Shown: positions 48,063-60,077, numbered from the stretch's first letter. The stretch: DNA of 64,000 nucleotides from Latrodectus hesperus (GCA_037975125.1 CM075852.1:6415134-6479133), one strand, 5' to 3'. Numbers and translations: made by a program. Notes: generated from the letters alone by a model not told the origin.

Positions 48063-49864
48063 TATCGCTTCTTTTGTGGGAGATAATTTCTAATGGAAAT
48101 TTTGTATTTAAATTTGGAACAAAAACTGGTTAAGAAATTAACACTAGTTATTTTCTTAGTATTTTTGAAGAGCTATTTTGTATTAAGAAATGTGTTATTC
48201 ATAGATTGGTTAAATATAGATAGGAGGTACTGAGTGTTTGGAAATTTGTTTTAGTTCTTCTGTTATTTAGCTTTATATCAATTAGGGTCTCTTTTGCACG
48301 CATTATAATTGTTTTCCTATTGTCTTCATAATGGAAAACACAATACACGTTTTTTACTGTTAATAAAAACATTATTTCAAAATCAGGACCTTTATTTTTA
48401 GAAAATTTGGATTTTTAATATGGAATAAAAGGGATTTATATTTTTGTATTTTGTTTAGCCTCAGCAACTGTGCAGATAAGAAAATATTAAATGTAAAGTA
48501 AAGAATTGCACGTCCTAATTCTTTCAACGCGAATTTCTATTGCAAAATTTTCAAACGTTTAAATGAACCAAATTCAACTGGGAATTTAAACGCGGGTTAA
48601 TTATGCTTTAAATAAATTCCAAAACTTGTCATTAAAATTTCCAAATGAAACAAGATATTCTTTAAAAGTTAGTGAGACAAAGACTGATATAATTTTCATT
48701 CTATTCCATGCAGTAGTTTTCAATTCAAATTCTAACAAAATTTCGGCGGAAGAAGAAATTAGGAATTTTAATACTTATACTTACACAGGTTTTATGTTTC
48801 TGTGTTATATATTTTAATATCTTTATTAAGTGTTAGGATTAAATTTAGTTAGATTCACTTCGTTCTAATAAACTGCTTTTTGGAACGTAAGGTCTTGATT
48901 TCCATCCCAGAAAATGAAAAAATATAAATTTCATGATTTTTTAATGCACGTCTGTTGGTATTGTACTCAGGAGATTAAGATTTCCACCTCTCCGAAATAG
49001 TAAAACCGTCCTCTATTTACGAAATATATATATTCTAGGAAATGTATTTACGAAGTGAATATTAAAATCCTTTTCAAGATGCCTAGATCATAACGCAGTC
49101 TACAATGTGATATCAAAGGCTAAATTTAGCAATATAGAAATACGTAAAGTAGTTACTTGTAAACTTTTTATTAAATTGTGATTGTTGATAATTTAAAATA
49201 TTAATCTGGTTTTAATCCATTTTTTGTAAAGATGATTAAATATCTCTCTCTTTTTCTTAATAAATTTAAATAATCACAGTTAAATTCAATCTAGAATATA
49301 AATTTATGAATAAAACAAACCTCCCATTTCGTAACGTGATAGCTGCAAATTTACAAAGAATCTTAATGATTTTGAAGATGTATGATTACATTGCTTAAAA
49401 TTCTTGAATTTTTAATAAAAACTAAAATATACAACACATTTTAATAAACTAAATTAGTTTAATATAACATGAAAATTATTGTAACTAGAATAATTAAACT
49501 TGTACAAGGGCTGTCAATGGTGTAATAAACTAAAACAAAATTATTTTTAATACTTCTGCAATTAATTTACATTTTTTAAGCTCAGGTTGGGATGAGGGAG
49601 ATTGAACGCATAATATTTTTTTACATTAAGAAATTTGATAAAAAAAATTTTCTTACTGCTGTTGTACTTCTTAATAAATAAATAAAACGATAGATTTTTC
49701 ATGCATCATATATTCACGAAAGTAAATTCAATAAAGAATTTTAATTTAAAGAGGCTCATAGAATAGAAGAAATACCTTTAGCATTTTATAGAAAGAGCAT
49801 CCATTTGATATCTAAAATTATTCGATCCTAATTTTACCAAAATGAGTAGGTCATTCACTACCTT
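48063..49864. other. AT-rich stretch, nothing recognised
   Basis: A tRNA-like hint at 48,850-48,915 (TTAGTTAGATTCAC, then GGTCTTGATTTCCATCCCAG) is too weak to call. The open frame at 48,626-48,817 is not recognisable. Confidence 0.35.
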
Positions 49865-50057
49865 CTGCAATTTGGGTAATTTGGTTTGTTTGTCGCTCAA
49901 CGGTCATTTTTTGCACACGAGGGCTAATTAGACCGGGACTTACGGCTTAAAGTGGATTCCGAACCACTACAAACATCCATGTCCAAGGTGGGATTCGAAC
50001 CCATGAACTGTTGAACCGAAGACAAGAGCGCTAACCATTCGGCTGCAATTTGGGTAA
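49865..50057 (-). repeat. Full-length SINE, family B, with 15-bp target duplication
   Basis: CTGCAATTTGGGTAA occurs at 49,865-49,879 and again at 50,043-50,057, flanking the 163-bp element. On the minus strand the head CCGAATGGTTAGCGCTC carries the A-box region and GGGTTCGAATCCC is a perfect B box. The body is ATGGATGTTTGTAGTGGTTC, and the tail GTGCAAAAAATGACCG is followed by an A-rich end. The intact boxes and duplication make this the reference copy for the family in this window. It was mobilised presumably by a LINE machinery in trans. Confidence 0.92.
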
Positions 50058-50381
50058 ATCACTTTAAGAAAAATTTTATCCAAATTTTAATTACATCTCT
50101 TGTAAGAATAAAACATAAGAAAGAAAGCATGAATTTTTAAAATAGAAATTATTTTTAAAGAATTTCTATTTTACAAGTAAATAAAATATATAATAAGAAT
50201 GTATGAAAATTTTTTAGCAGTTTATTAGTATTCTGAAAATTAGAATTAACTCAATTTTTCACCAAAGTTTGGGAAAACTTCATATTTAAAAAACATGAAG
50301 TGGTAGTATTAATTTATGTAAAAGTATACTTCTTAACTCTGCACGAATAACACAATTACGGCAAAAAACCAAGTGACTTAC

Positions 50382-50428
50382 CCTATTGATTCACCAAAAT
50401 GGTAAGCACATTAACAGATGTTGGTAGT
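50382..50428 (-). other. Candidate 47-nt non-coding exon (minus)
   Basis: On the minus strand the segment is preceded by GCTTACATTTTTTCCAG (strong acceptor with polypyrimidine tract) and followed by GTAAGTCAC (strong donor). All three frames contain a stop, so it could only be untranslated or a non-coding RNA exon. No expression evidence is available. Confidence 0.25.
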
Positions 50429-50789
50429 CTGGAAAAAATGTAAGCAAACATATTTATTAAATCCATTGCTTTTTTAATATTATCAAATATAATTTTCTAG
50501 TTTATTTAAAATATATAGACCATAAATTAATACGGAATAAGTTTAAATATTTTTTAAAATTCTGATTGAAAATTACAATTTTAACACTTTGTGATTAATC
50601 ACATAGGTTTTTAAAATTATTCGAATTTTTATTTTAACTATGTATATATTTTGATTGTTGTCTTGGAAAACTAGCCAGTAAATATTAAAAGTTATATTTT
50701 TTAAATAAATGCGTGAATTCGTTAACAAAAATACAGAACTTGTAATCTTAAGAATAAATGCGCAACAGTGGATGGAGGAATTTGATTTT

Positions 50790-50962
50790 GTCTGTCGCTC
50801 AACGGGTTTTTTTTTTTTTTTTTTTGCGCACACGAGACCGGGAACTACGGTTTAAAATGGATTCCGAACCACTACAAACATCCATACCCAAGGTGGGATT
50901 CGAACCCAGGAACTGTTGAACCGAAGGCAAGAGCGCTAACCATAAGGCTACCAGCTCGGCAA
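50790..50962 (-). repeat. SINE, family B (minus), with expanded T-run
   Basis: On the minus strand the head TGGTTAGCGCTC-like block is followed by GGGTTCGAATCCC (B box at 50,895-50,907), ATGGATGTTTGTAGTGGTTC and CCGGTCTCGTGTGCGC. A run of about 19 A (T on plus, 50,807-50,825) occupies the position of AAAAAATG in other copies, and the CCGTTGAGCGACAGAC tail follows. Candidate target duplication (TGGATGGAG / TGGATGAG) is imperfect. Confidence 0.9.
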
Positions 50963-51880
50963 TGGATGAGTGTGATGTGATTTCACAAGATTATAAATAC
51001 ACAACAGTTTATCTCATTTTATTCAAAATAAAAGCTTTACTCGTATTCTCTCACTATTTTAAAACATACATTGATAAATCTTTTTATCCGAACTTTTCTT
51101 CCATTTGCATATCGTTCCATCAACAAGATAAAAAAATAAAAACAATATCTTGTGTTTTAAAACTGGAGGCATATATCTTTAAAAATTCCTTATTAAATTA
51201 CTTAATTTTATTTCAGGACTATTAGTTTTTACGGCTGAAAATACTTAAAATGCAAACTTGCTTTTCAAATTCCTTATTTAAAAAATTATCCGACATTCTA
51301 AACATATCTAAGATTGAAAATAAGAATTAAGTTTCAATAATAATTCTTTCACATGATAAATTATTTGCAGTTATTCAACTGAAATTTTCATTGTTGGCAT
51401 ATTTCTAACAAAAACATATAAAGAATCAAAAATTGCAGTCTTTAAAAAGAGTACAGTTTACTCAGATGAAAAATAAATGATTAAATATTCAATATTCTGA
51501 TTTATGTAAGGTAACCTCTTGCGATTTTTTATAATTCCAACAATTAACAATTTGTGTTAATAAAAGTACCAGGTATTATACAGATTCAATCTAATCAATA
51601 GGTTAACGTCAATCCAATTAATAGGAATTTACACGAGACGAGCAGAATAAGCCAAAGGGCCGACGTGCAAGTTCTCGAGAATATTAACTCAAGAGCATCA
51701 CCAGTGGAAAATGCTTACTCAGATTTCGAGGAAATATGATTTAGTAAAATAACGTTATTTAATATTTTTAACAATAAATGCAATTTACCTTGCTTTTTTT
51801 AAAACGCTGTTCTGCACAACGAAATCTGGTTTAGCGAATAAAACCAAATTAAATCATTTGTGCAGCACTTGAAACTTCCC
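50963..51880. other. AT-rich stretch, nothing recognised
   Basis: An 87-codon plus frame at 50,962-51,225 begins at the SINE edge; its translation is unremarkable. No element signature. Confidence 0.4.
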
Positions 51881-51894
51881 ATTATATATATATA

Positions 51895-52058
51895 CAGGGT
51901 TAGCAAGAAATAAGTTCCCCACTTCAGAGGGCTGTAGAATACGTTCTATTTGTCCCAAATGAGATAAAATTTGAACTACAGATAATTCAAATGATGCGCT
52001 TAACATTTATTTTAAAAAAAAATAGTACAAAATTTTGTCGATAGATGGCGCTGTAATA
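51895..52058 (+). repeat. Left terminal inverted repeat
   Basis: 164 bp, matching 53,347-53,508 in inverted orientation with scattered mismatches and small indels. It contains the GATGGCGCTGTAATA block at its inner end. Confidence 0.92.
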
Positions 52059-52117
52059 CATATAAAAACATTTGTTATGCTTTATAAATGTTAAATAATA
52101 ATAATAAAAAAGTAGCA

Positions 52118-53215
52118 TTACAACTGTTCAATATTCCCTCCTTCATTTTCAACAACGTGCTCTAATCGCAAAACCATATTTTCGACAGCAGACCAGAGTG
52201 AGTCTGTCGGAATATCAAGGATATGGCGCCGAATGCTGTCCTTCAGATCTGGTACAGATGCTGGCCTTTTACGGTAGACATTGTCCTTCAAAAACCCCAC
52301 AACCAAAAGTCGCAGGGGCTGATTTCTGGCGAACGAGGAGGCCATGCCGTAGGGAAATGACGGCTGATAACCCGTGCCTCAGTAAAATGCTGTCTTAGCA
52401 GTTGTTTTACACGACGATCAATATGAGGTGGTGCGCCATCCTGTATGAAAATGATGTCCTGAAGGCATCCACGCTGCTAAAGTTGTGGGATTACAAAATC
52501 CCTCAGCATATCTTGGTACCGTTGTCCTGTGATCGAACAGGTTTTGATTCCATTTGCAGTTATCTCTTCAAAAAAATACGGTCCAATCACAAAAGTAGCC
52601 GTAAACTCACACCATACTGACACTTTTTCAGGATGCAAGGGTTTTTCCTGGATAGCGCGAGGGTTTTCCGCTGCCCAAATTCGACAATTGTGGGTGTTGA
52701 CTTGCCCATTAAGTTGAAAGTGGGCTTCATCAGTCCACAGAATATTCCATGGCCAAGTGACGTCAACCACCATTCGAGCAAGGAACTGAAGTGCAAAAGT
52801 CTTACGAACCTCTGAGTCCCCGTCCTGCAACAAGTGCAGAGGCTTGATTTTGTAGGGATAAAAATGCAAAATCCGCCGTAAGATTTTTCGTAAAGTGGAA
52901 TACGGCATATCCAATACATGGGAAACAACTGGCAAACTCACACTACCATCCGACGACTGACTGCTGGCTTCAACGACCGTGGTAGCCACATTTTCGACGC
53001 TAGAAGACTGGATTGGCTTTCGTCCTCTACCGGGAAGAATTGCAAGTTGTCCAGTTCTTTCAAATTTCTGCATCATCTTGCGTAACGCACATAGAGACAT
53101 TGGACCTCTTCGTATCTGCTTCATACGGCGAAATTCTTTTACAGCTGCAACGGAGTTCTGCTGATTCTGGTAGAACAATTTTACAAGTAGCATCTTTTTC
53201 TTGCAAAGAAGGCAT
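52118..53215 (-). pseudogene. Transposase, DD(~42)D, Tc1/mariner superfamily (DUF4817-like HTH)
   Basis: About 366 codons when traced through three lesions. The likely start is ATG at 53,215 (MPSLQEK). A frameshift in an A-run near 53,195 then leads to the long open frame from 53,193. The N-terminal helix-turn-helix (AVKEFRRMKQIRRG, LRKMMQKFERTG) is followed by a linker GRGRKP. The catalytic core has ILWTDEAHFQLNGQVN (first D), then an in-frame TAG after VIPQL at 52,477, then IFIQDGAPPHI (second D) and SPEISPCDFWLWG (third D). I count about 42 residues between the second and third D. A one-base loss in a T-run near 52,290 precedes FLKDNVYRKRP; the frame ends GNIEQL-stop at 52,118. All three acidic residues are present, but the gene cannot make full protein. 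Confidence 0.9.
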
Positions 53216-53346
53216 GATGTGCAGAGAAGTAACTAATGCTCGTTCAGAATCCGACTTCTTTTTACCCAAAGATAGTGCTAATAGGCATGCGCTGTAAAGC
53301 AAATGACTTTTCATATTTTTCAGTATATGCAAATAATTACCATTAA

Positions 53347-53508
53347 TATTACAGCGCCATCTATCGGCGAAATGTTGTATTATTATTTTTTTAATAAATG
53401 TCAAACGCATTATTTGAATTATCTGTAGTTCAAATTTTATCTCATTTGAACAAATAGAACGTATTCTACAGCCCTCTGAAGTGGGAAACTTATTTCTTGC
53501 TAACCCTG
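53347..53508 (-). repeat. Right terminal inverted repeat
   Basis: 162 bp, inverted partner of 51,895-52,058. Confidence 0.92.
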
Positions 53509-53535
53509 TATATATATATATATATATATATATAT
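53509..53535. repeat. (TA)n microsatellite at transposon edge
   Basis: About 13 TA units start at the insertion dinucleotide; a shorter TA run lies on the left side (51,881-51,894). Confidence 0.9.
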
Positions 53536-55624
53536 GCTTTAGTAAATACTGAAGTTGGAACTGATTTCATCCGCTTCCAATCCACTTCGATATGCGGCGT
53601 ATTGATAAAAGCGTAAATATATAATCGCAGCAATGCATATTAATACTTTTTCAAAAATCTAAAAACATAATTGTCTTTATATTTTCCTAAAAATAAATTA
53701 CACTGCAGGAACATTAAAAAAATTACACTAGACTGATTGCAGGAAGAATAGGGTATTAGACGTCCTGCAATATTTTCTGCTACAAGCAGACATGCATACC
53801 TGGAATTATAAAATTGGCTTCCGTTTTTGAAATTTGCTGGGTTCTGGATCGTGTGCGAATCGTGTTACATCGTTTAAATCACATCGTGGCATAGGCAATT
53901 TTACACTGAATTAATTACGCATTTTTTATTTAACTCATCATTTTTAAATTAATTAGATATGCGTTAATCAAAATCCTGAATTTAAACAAAACTAAAGTTT
54001 TATGTAAGGAAAAAAACATCCAGATAAAAGTTCTTTTTTCCCCCATTTCGAACATCTGTTCTCAATTCAACCGCAGACGAAAATGTGGCGGAGTAACAGA
54101 ATACAAAGTTTATTCACTTGATAGCAGATATTTATCCACATTAACTTTTTTGTAAACTAAGATTAAACATGAAACATTTTAATAAAGAAATGGATTCTTT
54201 ATAAAAACTATTTTAGAAACAATTGTTTAATTATACTTTCTCCAGGATGTTATGTTAATGCTTTTCAGAAACTGATAAAAATTGCTAACACCATTTATAA
54301 TTTAGATAATCTGGTTGAATGCCACATAACGCGTTAACATTAATAATTTTTTTGACTTAAAAAAGCAGTTACATTTAAATTATAAAACTAGTTAAATTTC
54401 AAATATCTGAATCAATAGATTATTAAAGGAAGTTAACCAATATAAAGCAGATATTAAGCTTTCAAAAATTGGCACTTGTTGAGTTTTGCAATACACAATT
54501 CACTACCACATTACCTTTATCAAATTAACAGTAATCTGCCAAGAAATTTTGTGAATTATTGACATGGAATCATTTTTTGGCGAACATAAATAACAAAGAG
54601 AACAATATTTTTTCTAACAAATTATTCACTAACTGGCGTGAATATTAGTTCAAATAGAATTTATAGAATTGGAGATCATAAAATTTACAACATAGGTTAA
54701 GGAATTAACAACTGGGATATATGTTTAAAAATTACCTGATTCTGAACGATTGAAAAAAACTGAATTTTCAAGAAGATAATATACTCATGAAGCAATATCC
54801 AGTTATTTTAATTAAACATTAAAAACGAAAGCAAAATAGGATTATCTTCAGAAAAATTGAAATTTTTTACTTGCTTTCCTTTCAATGCACACATTAACAG
54901 AGACTTTGATAACACGCAGTGAACCTAATGGCCTAGGATTGTTGTAATTTTAATATGTACCGGATTCATACTTAGAAGATTGTAATTGCACACAGCCAGG
55001 AGGAAACCTAACTCCCAAACATCACTCCAGTGGATATAATTAACAAAGCTTTAAAAATTAATGAAAAATATTATAGATGAATGCAAAAAAAACATCTGTC
55101 GTTGCTCAAAAAGGCCTGAGAAGTTTCTCTCACAACAGTCACAGTGAACACAGCTCTCTAACAAGACTTCTTTGCATTCGATTGAGGAAGTTTATATACA
55201 AAAACACATTATAGAATAGCCATTTACATAAGCGAATAGACGGTGGAGGGCTAACAGAACTAATTAAGAAAAATAATTTGCCTCTGAATATTTGGTAAGA
55301 AAATTACGTTAAAATGAGGCTACGTTAAAAGGCTAGCATTCCTCCTCATACTTTCCACATACTCATATGAAACATTTGTAGAGTTCATTGCATCAACAAA
55401 ATAATGTGTGCTAAAAGTGTTTACATTCACTGCTATGATTGTTATTCATATTTCTGGCCTAATAATGAAAATAAAACATTTGTGATCGAAATGTGTGTGT
55501 TACTGGTTTATCAAATTATTCTTCATAAAGACTGATGCACTTACTTATAAATACATTTGGGCAAATTTCCGAAGCACTTTTTCCACCCCGATTCGGGCTT
55601 AGACTGCACCAACAGTTCATTTGA
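53536..55624. other. AT-rich stretch, nothing recognised
   Basis: No transposon, tRNA-like or splice-bounded coding signal that I can defend. Confidence 0.4.
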
Positions 55625-55860
55625 AAGGCCGTGGTGGCCTGGTTTGGTTAGAGCATCCTTCTCATTATCGGAAGGTAGGGAGTTCGAATCCCGGCTTAAG
55701 CGACAATCCGTCGTGTTCACTAAAGGCATGTTAGAACTGGGAGTATTTGCAATTTTGTCCAAGTGAAATTATACATCTAGGGTGGCAGGCAAGAATTGGG
55801 GGTCTTCTGTTTAACACTTGCTTCAAAAACGTGCAAGTCTCCACCCGGCTGCTTCTATCA
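55625..55860 (+). repeat. tRNA-derived SINE, family A (plus), best copy
   Basis: The head GGCCGTGGTGGCCTGG starts at 55,628 and is followed by TTGGTTAGAGC (A-box side) and TCATTATCGGAAGG. A perfect B box, AGTTCGAATCCC, is at 55,681-55,692. The body reads ACTAAAGGCATG, TTGCAATTTTGTCCAAGTG and GGGGGTCTTCTG, and the tail CCCGGCTGCTTCTATC. The acceptor stem does not pair, so it is a SINE and not a tRNA gene. Confidence 0.85.
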
Positions 55861-57633
55861 AACTGCTCGTGTAATGTAATTTAATTTTGATACGCTGAAA
55901 TATATAAAAGTAAGCAAAACTATATATGCAAAATCAGGCAAAATATGCAAGATCAGGTCTTTACGATGGATCACCCATCTCTCAGCTCTGTTTTATATGA
56001 TCTAAATATCCTTTATTTGAATCAATGTCTCACATTGCCATGAAAAATTAAACTTTTGCCTCTTCTGCTTTTTTCAAACTTCTCCGATTATTTCTGGTAA
56101 AGTAATAATCGCTTAAAACAAATAATTAAACAATTTGTTTTGTTGTAACGCGACTATAGCAAAATGTGTAATAATGCGGTGGAAATATGCAACCATTTGT
56201 TTTTAATGTGCTTCTTCCGCAGTCAACTTTTCTCTTAAAATAAACCAAGCAGTTGATTTTTGCTTTGTTTTAGGCTCATTTACATACTTTGATACCTATT
56301 AAACGTATTTTTTTCTAACAATTGTTTGTACAAATTATCACGAATCTACATTTGAGCGATCGTCAGTTTAAGTAGAAGCCAATGTTCATATAAGCTTATT
56401 GACACTTTTATCATACTCTAATTCTCATAAATACCTCAACCTCATTAAAAAAATTGTGAAAACAGGATTATCTTCATAGGACACACACAGCATCAATTTT
56501 TTCCGGCTCAAAAACAGATTTTGAATGGTCTTAGCGGAATTTTACTTGAAACTGTCGACTAGGAGTGAATTCGTTTTACTGTTTTTTATAATACTGTAAA
56601 ATAATGTTTTAATGTTGTACAAATTAATTTTGTTAAAACTCATGTAAAAAAATCCGCGTTGAAATTTACGGAAAAAATAATCACACGAAAATTTTCAGCA
56701 GTCAATTTCATTTGCACGAAAATGAATTTACAGTTAGCGCAAGCAAAAAATAATGCAGAAAAGGCAAAAGTTTTAAAGAAATATAGTAGGAAGTATCAAA
56801 CCATCAGATATAGGAACTATAACAATCACCTAGCAACACTTAACGTTCGCAAAGCTAGAAATATGAACGCAGCAATCCTCGTAACCTGAGACATTTTTTC
56901 ACAATCATTGTATTAAAGTCAATTACTTTAACAGCTAAAAATGAGATAAATAAATATAACATTCAAACTTAAAAACAGAGAAGAAAATAATACAAATGAT
57001 ATATGTGAACGCAATAAAAATACAAATTGATAGATAGCAAATAGAATACAAAAAATTAAAAAATTTCGTCATTCTAATTTCATTCTAATTATTTTTGGTG
57101 ATAAATGAATTCAAAATAACGACGTATCTTCATAAACTTATTCTAAACGCAAAATAATTTCTAATATACTTAGGGCTTTTTATAATTCCATATGAATGCA
57201 AAATATCTATTAAAATGGAAAACTATTTTGCTCTTTTTGTGATGAAAACTTTATAAGCTCAAACTAATTTCTATTGCATTCTTAAAAGTAATGAAATACA
57301 CGAATAAAGTGTTGAAGTAAAATATGCATTTTAATTAAGTAAAAAGAATTGTAGATATGGTTTTCTGGTGTGAAATGTGTGTTTTCATTCATTTTCTTGA
57401 AAAAGCATACAAATTAGCAAGCTTAAAAATAATAAATTTATCACTGGTATTACGAGTCCTCTATTCAAAAATTAGTTCTATAAAAACTGCTTTAAGCATA
57501 TACAAATTACATACATTTTTAATAATAACCCTACACAGTAAAATTTGCTTGGCAATAAAACCAACGTCTAAAAAGAAAATTCAATACTTTTGCAATGGGT
57601 TTGAACGTTCCAAGTACTGTGATCTTTAAAGTA

Positions 57634-57636
<3 letters not shown>
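55861..57636. other. AT-rich stretch, nothing recognised
   Basis: Open frames at 56,659-56,889 and 57,357-57,629 (plus) have lysine/isoleucine-rich translations without recognisable domains and no intron context. Confidence 0.4.

Positions 57637-57725
<89 letters not shown>
57637..57725. repeat. (TA)n microsatellite
   Basis: About 44 uninterrupted TA units directly abut the left end of the Tc1 fossil. Tyrosine/isoleucine open frames across it on the minus strand are artefacts. Confidence 0.97.
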
Positions 57726-57727
<2 letters not shown>

Positions 57728-58862
57728 TGGTTATCAAAATAATGCAAACACCTGTAAGTAAATGACATTTTTGAATGTGCTTTGGAAGCATTACATAAGT
57801 TGCCAGATTTTTTTTTTAATTCTGGAAATGCAGCAGATTTATTGCAGCTCTGCATAAGTCTTGGATTTTATTTCAAGAGTGTAAAGTGTCAATCTCTCCT
57901 TTTTAAATACTGTAAAAGATCTACCTGAAGCAAAGTTATCGAAACATCCAAACTTTTAGACGTTTGTAGAGAACGGTGTCTAATCTAATAATAGCATACA
58001 CAGAGTCTGGGAAGACAATCTCTGCAAAGCAAAATTGAGGAAAGAGAAACACATTGAAAAAGACCGACAAGTATTGAAGCTGAGTGTAATGTCTAAAATG
58101 ATCAGTAAAAATTATCTCAGAACTCAATCAACCTCTGCATTCTCCCGTGTTGAGGATTATAGTTAAAAGGCACCTTTATGAATAACACATTTACGGCAAT
58201 AAGCATTCTTCCCAAGTCTCACTTACAGATGTTAATGTCAAACATCGCCAACCGTGGTGCCGCACACACTAAACGTAGTAGATTGATAAATATTGTCTAT
58301 AGCAAATCATCTTTCACACTTTCATTACAACACGATGGGTGCATCATTGGAATATACCTGCTCAAGTGTATAATCGTGAACATCTCCCTCTAACCGACAA
58401 GCAGGGAGGTGGATCTGTCATGATATGGGCAGGAGTGTCGCGAGTTTCTGCTGGACTAATCATAACCGTGAAAAGAAGAAACAATGGGGAGAAAGAGAAA
58501 TTTTCCTATGATGCAAACTGATTCCTGCAGGAAATGAAATTTTTTAGGATGAATGTACTCCCTCATTCATGCAACGATACGATCAATACTCGAGGAACGC
58601 GATGGCAACAAGGAAACAATTTCTGGCTTATAACAGGATTAATCCGTCATTTTAGAGTTTTCAATACGGAATCCTCGGCATCCCTCCGAGAAATTTCATA
58701 ATTTTTCCATAATGGAATGCAATACCATACTTCACTATTCAGAACTTGTATAAATCGCTTCCAGAGCGAATCTAAGATTTATTACATGCAAATAATGGTC
58801 CTATACTATATTAAAAGATTGTGACACACTTTAAGTGTTTTTCTTAGTTTGATAATCACCTC
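57726..58862 (+). mobile_element. Tc1-like DNA transposon fossil
   Basis: Left end GGTGGTTATCAAAATAATGC and right end (minus) GGTGATTATCAAACTAAG form short inverted repeats next to TA dinucleotides (58,863-58,864 on the right). Inside, broken frames give an HTH region: TVSNLIIAYTESGKTISAKQ at 57,977-58,035, then SKMISKNYLRTQSTSAF. RQPWCRTH is at 58,249-58,272, and SKSSFTLSLQHDG at 58,302-58,341 stands where the family has SDESSFTL; the catalytic aspartate is lost. GGGSVMIWAGVSRVSAGLI at 58,405-58,462 and IQNLYKSLPERI at 58,737-58,772 complete the family order. Confidence 0.88.
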
Positions 58863-59204
58863 TACATTGTATTTCTATTTGCATATTAAAATATATGCAC
58901 ACAATGTGTTTCTATTTCACAAATTTAGTTACGTATAACAAAATACTGGAGAATAAATTTTAAGTATCACTTTTATATCTTTGATTTCTTGAAATAGCCA
59001 TCAAAATAGATATTGAGTGAGAGAGAAATCACAATATTAATAAATAACAAAATTCATAAATAATCTTCAGAAATTCTAGATAATTTCACAAAGAATTCAG
59101 AAAACGGTATTTTTAATTTAAAAAAAAACAGTCTTTCAAAAATAAAAATATTTCAATATAGATTAGAAGTTCATAGAGACTGTTGGTAGACTTACGTCAA
59201 TTTC
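58863..59204. other. AT-rich stretch, nothing recognised
   Basis: No feature seen. Confidence 0.4.
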
Positions 59205-59370
59205 GTTTAAGGTTTCGTTTGTAGTTCAAAGGTCAGTTTTTGCACACAACTCATTATACTTAAATCTTCAGGAAAATGTATTTTCCGGAAAAAAAAAACA
59301 TTCAACCCCAAAGTGGGATTTGAACTCACAAACTGTTGAACAGAAAACCATGGTGTAAACCAAATTTTTT
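59205..59370 (-). repeat. SINE, family B (minus), diverged
   Basis: On the plus strand AAGGTCAGTTTTTGCACAC (tail) is followed by CAACCCCAAAGTGGGATTTG, AACTCACAAACTGTTGAAC and a damaged head with ATGGTGTAAACC. The B box is GAGTTCAAATCCC on the minus strand. Confidence 0.75.
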
Positions 59371-60077
59371 TTTTTGTATTATTTGTTTCAAATTGTGTGT
59401 TGAGACTCATGATCTATGGTAGCCAAAGAAAATATTAGACATATTGGCAATTTATTTGCTGTATGAATGACTGGAATTTACTAATTTATAAGATAGTTTT
59501 TAGTCATTGGTTGTGCTTCACTTACAATATTATTGAGTTCACCGGGACTTGGCAATAAAATGACATTTTTTTGGAATGGAAGGTTCCAGATTCGACCCTT
59601 ATAAATTGTTCAACAATGGAAGATACCACTTACATACTCTGCATGTAAGACTCGTGCTTCGCGAATACAGCTCATAATCCATAAAAAAAAACTTCATGCA
59701 AAGCAGAAAAGCGGATGTGTTCAAGTGCGTAATGATAGCGTTCAGGATTGAATTTTCAACTGCACGATGTTAAAATACCGTACAGGCCACAGAGTCCTAA
59801 TATACTAAGCAATGTATTAAAACTGAATTTAAAGCGAAATCAATATTATACATATTTCGATAATACAGAATTATTCATAGTAAAATAGGTGAAATATAAA
59901 CAGGTTTTAAAAAAAACTGCAACTAGTGAAAAAAGTCATTCTTCATTTTGAATATGACGGCATTCAATTTCAAGCTCTAAATCGATCCACTCCATATCTA
60001 CTGCCAATATTAAATATAAGAGAATTTCGTAAACGGACACCTAAAACACAGACATTCAACATAACTGAAAAATTAGC
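59371..60077. other. Unassigned stretch
   Basis: 59,530-59,610 has a tRNA-like hint (GTTCCAGATTCGACCC) without a convincing A box. Confidence 0.3.

Larger units (their letters stand above)
51895..53508 (-). mobile_element. Tc1/mariner-superfamily transposon with ~160-bp TIRs, near complete
   Basis: A 1,614-bp element begins CAGGGTTAGCAAG and ends with its reverse complement; a TA dinucleotide lies at each side (51,893-51,894 and 53,509-53,510), as expected for the superfamily. Both sides are TA microsatellite. The single transposase gene is on the minus strand and is broken by three small lesions. Long, well-matched ends suggest recent activity relative to the other DNA transposons in this window. 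Confidence 0.93.

Noticed and set aside
52198..53297. Several plus-strand frames of 60-94 codons over the 51.9-kb transposon
   Set aside because: They are antisense shadows of the minus-strand transposase, whose motifs and TIR context are unambiguous.
54735..54830. Minus-strand exon ending CAG|GTAATT near 54,735
   Set aside because: Donor is moderate and the acceptor choices are poor; such matches are expected by chance in this base composition.
55625..55700. Functional tRNA gene
   Set aside because: A and B boxes are good, but the acceptor stem does not pair and a conserved non-tRNA body follows that recurs in other copies: a SINE head.
57531..57855. Open frames of 86-95 codons on the minus strand with long tyrosine-isoleucine runs
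   Set aside because: Translation of the TA microsatellite.
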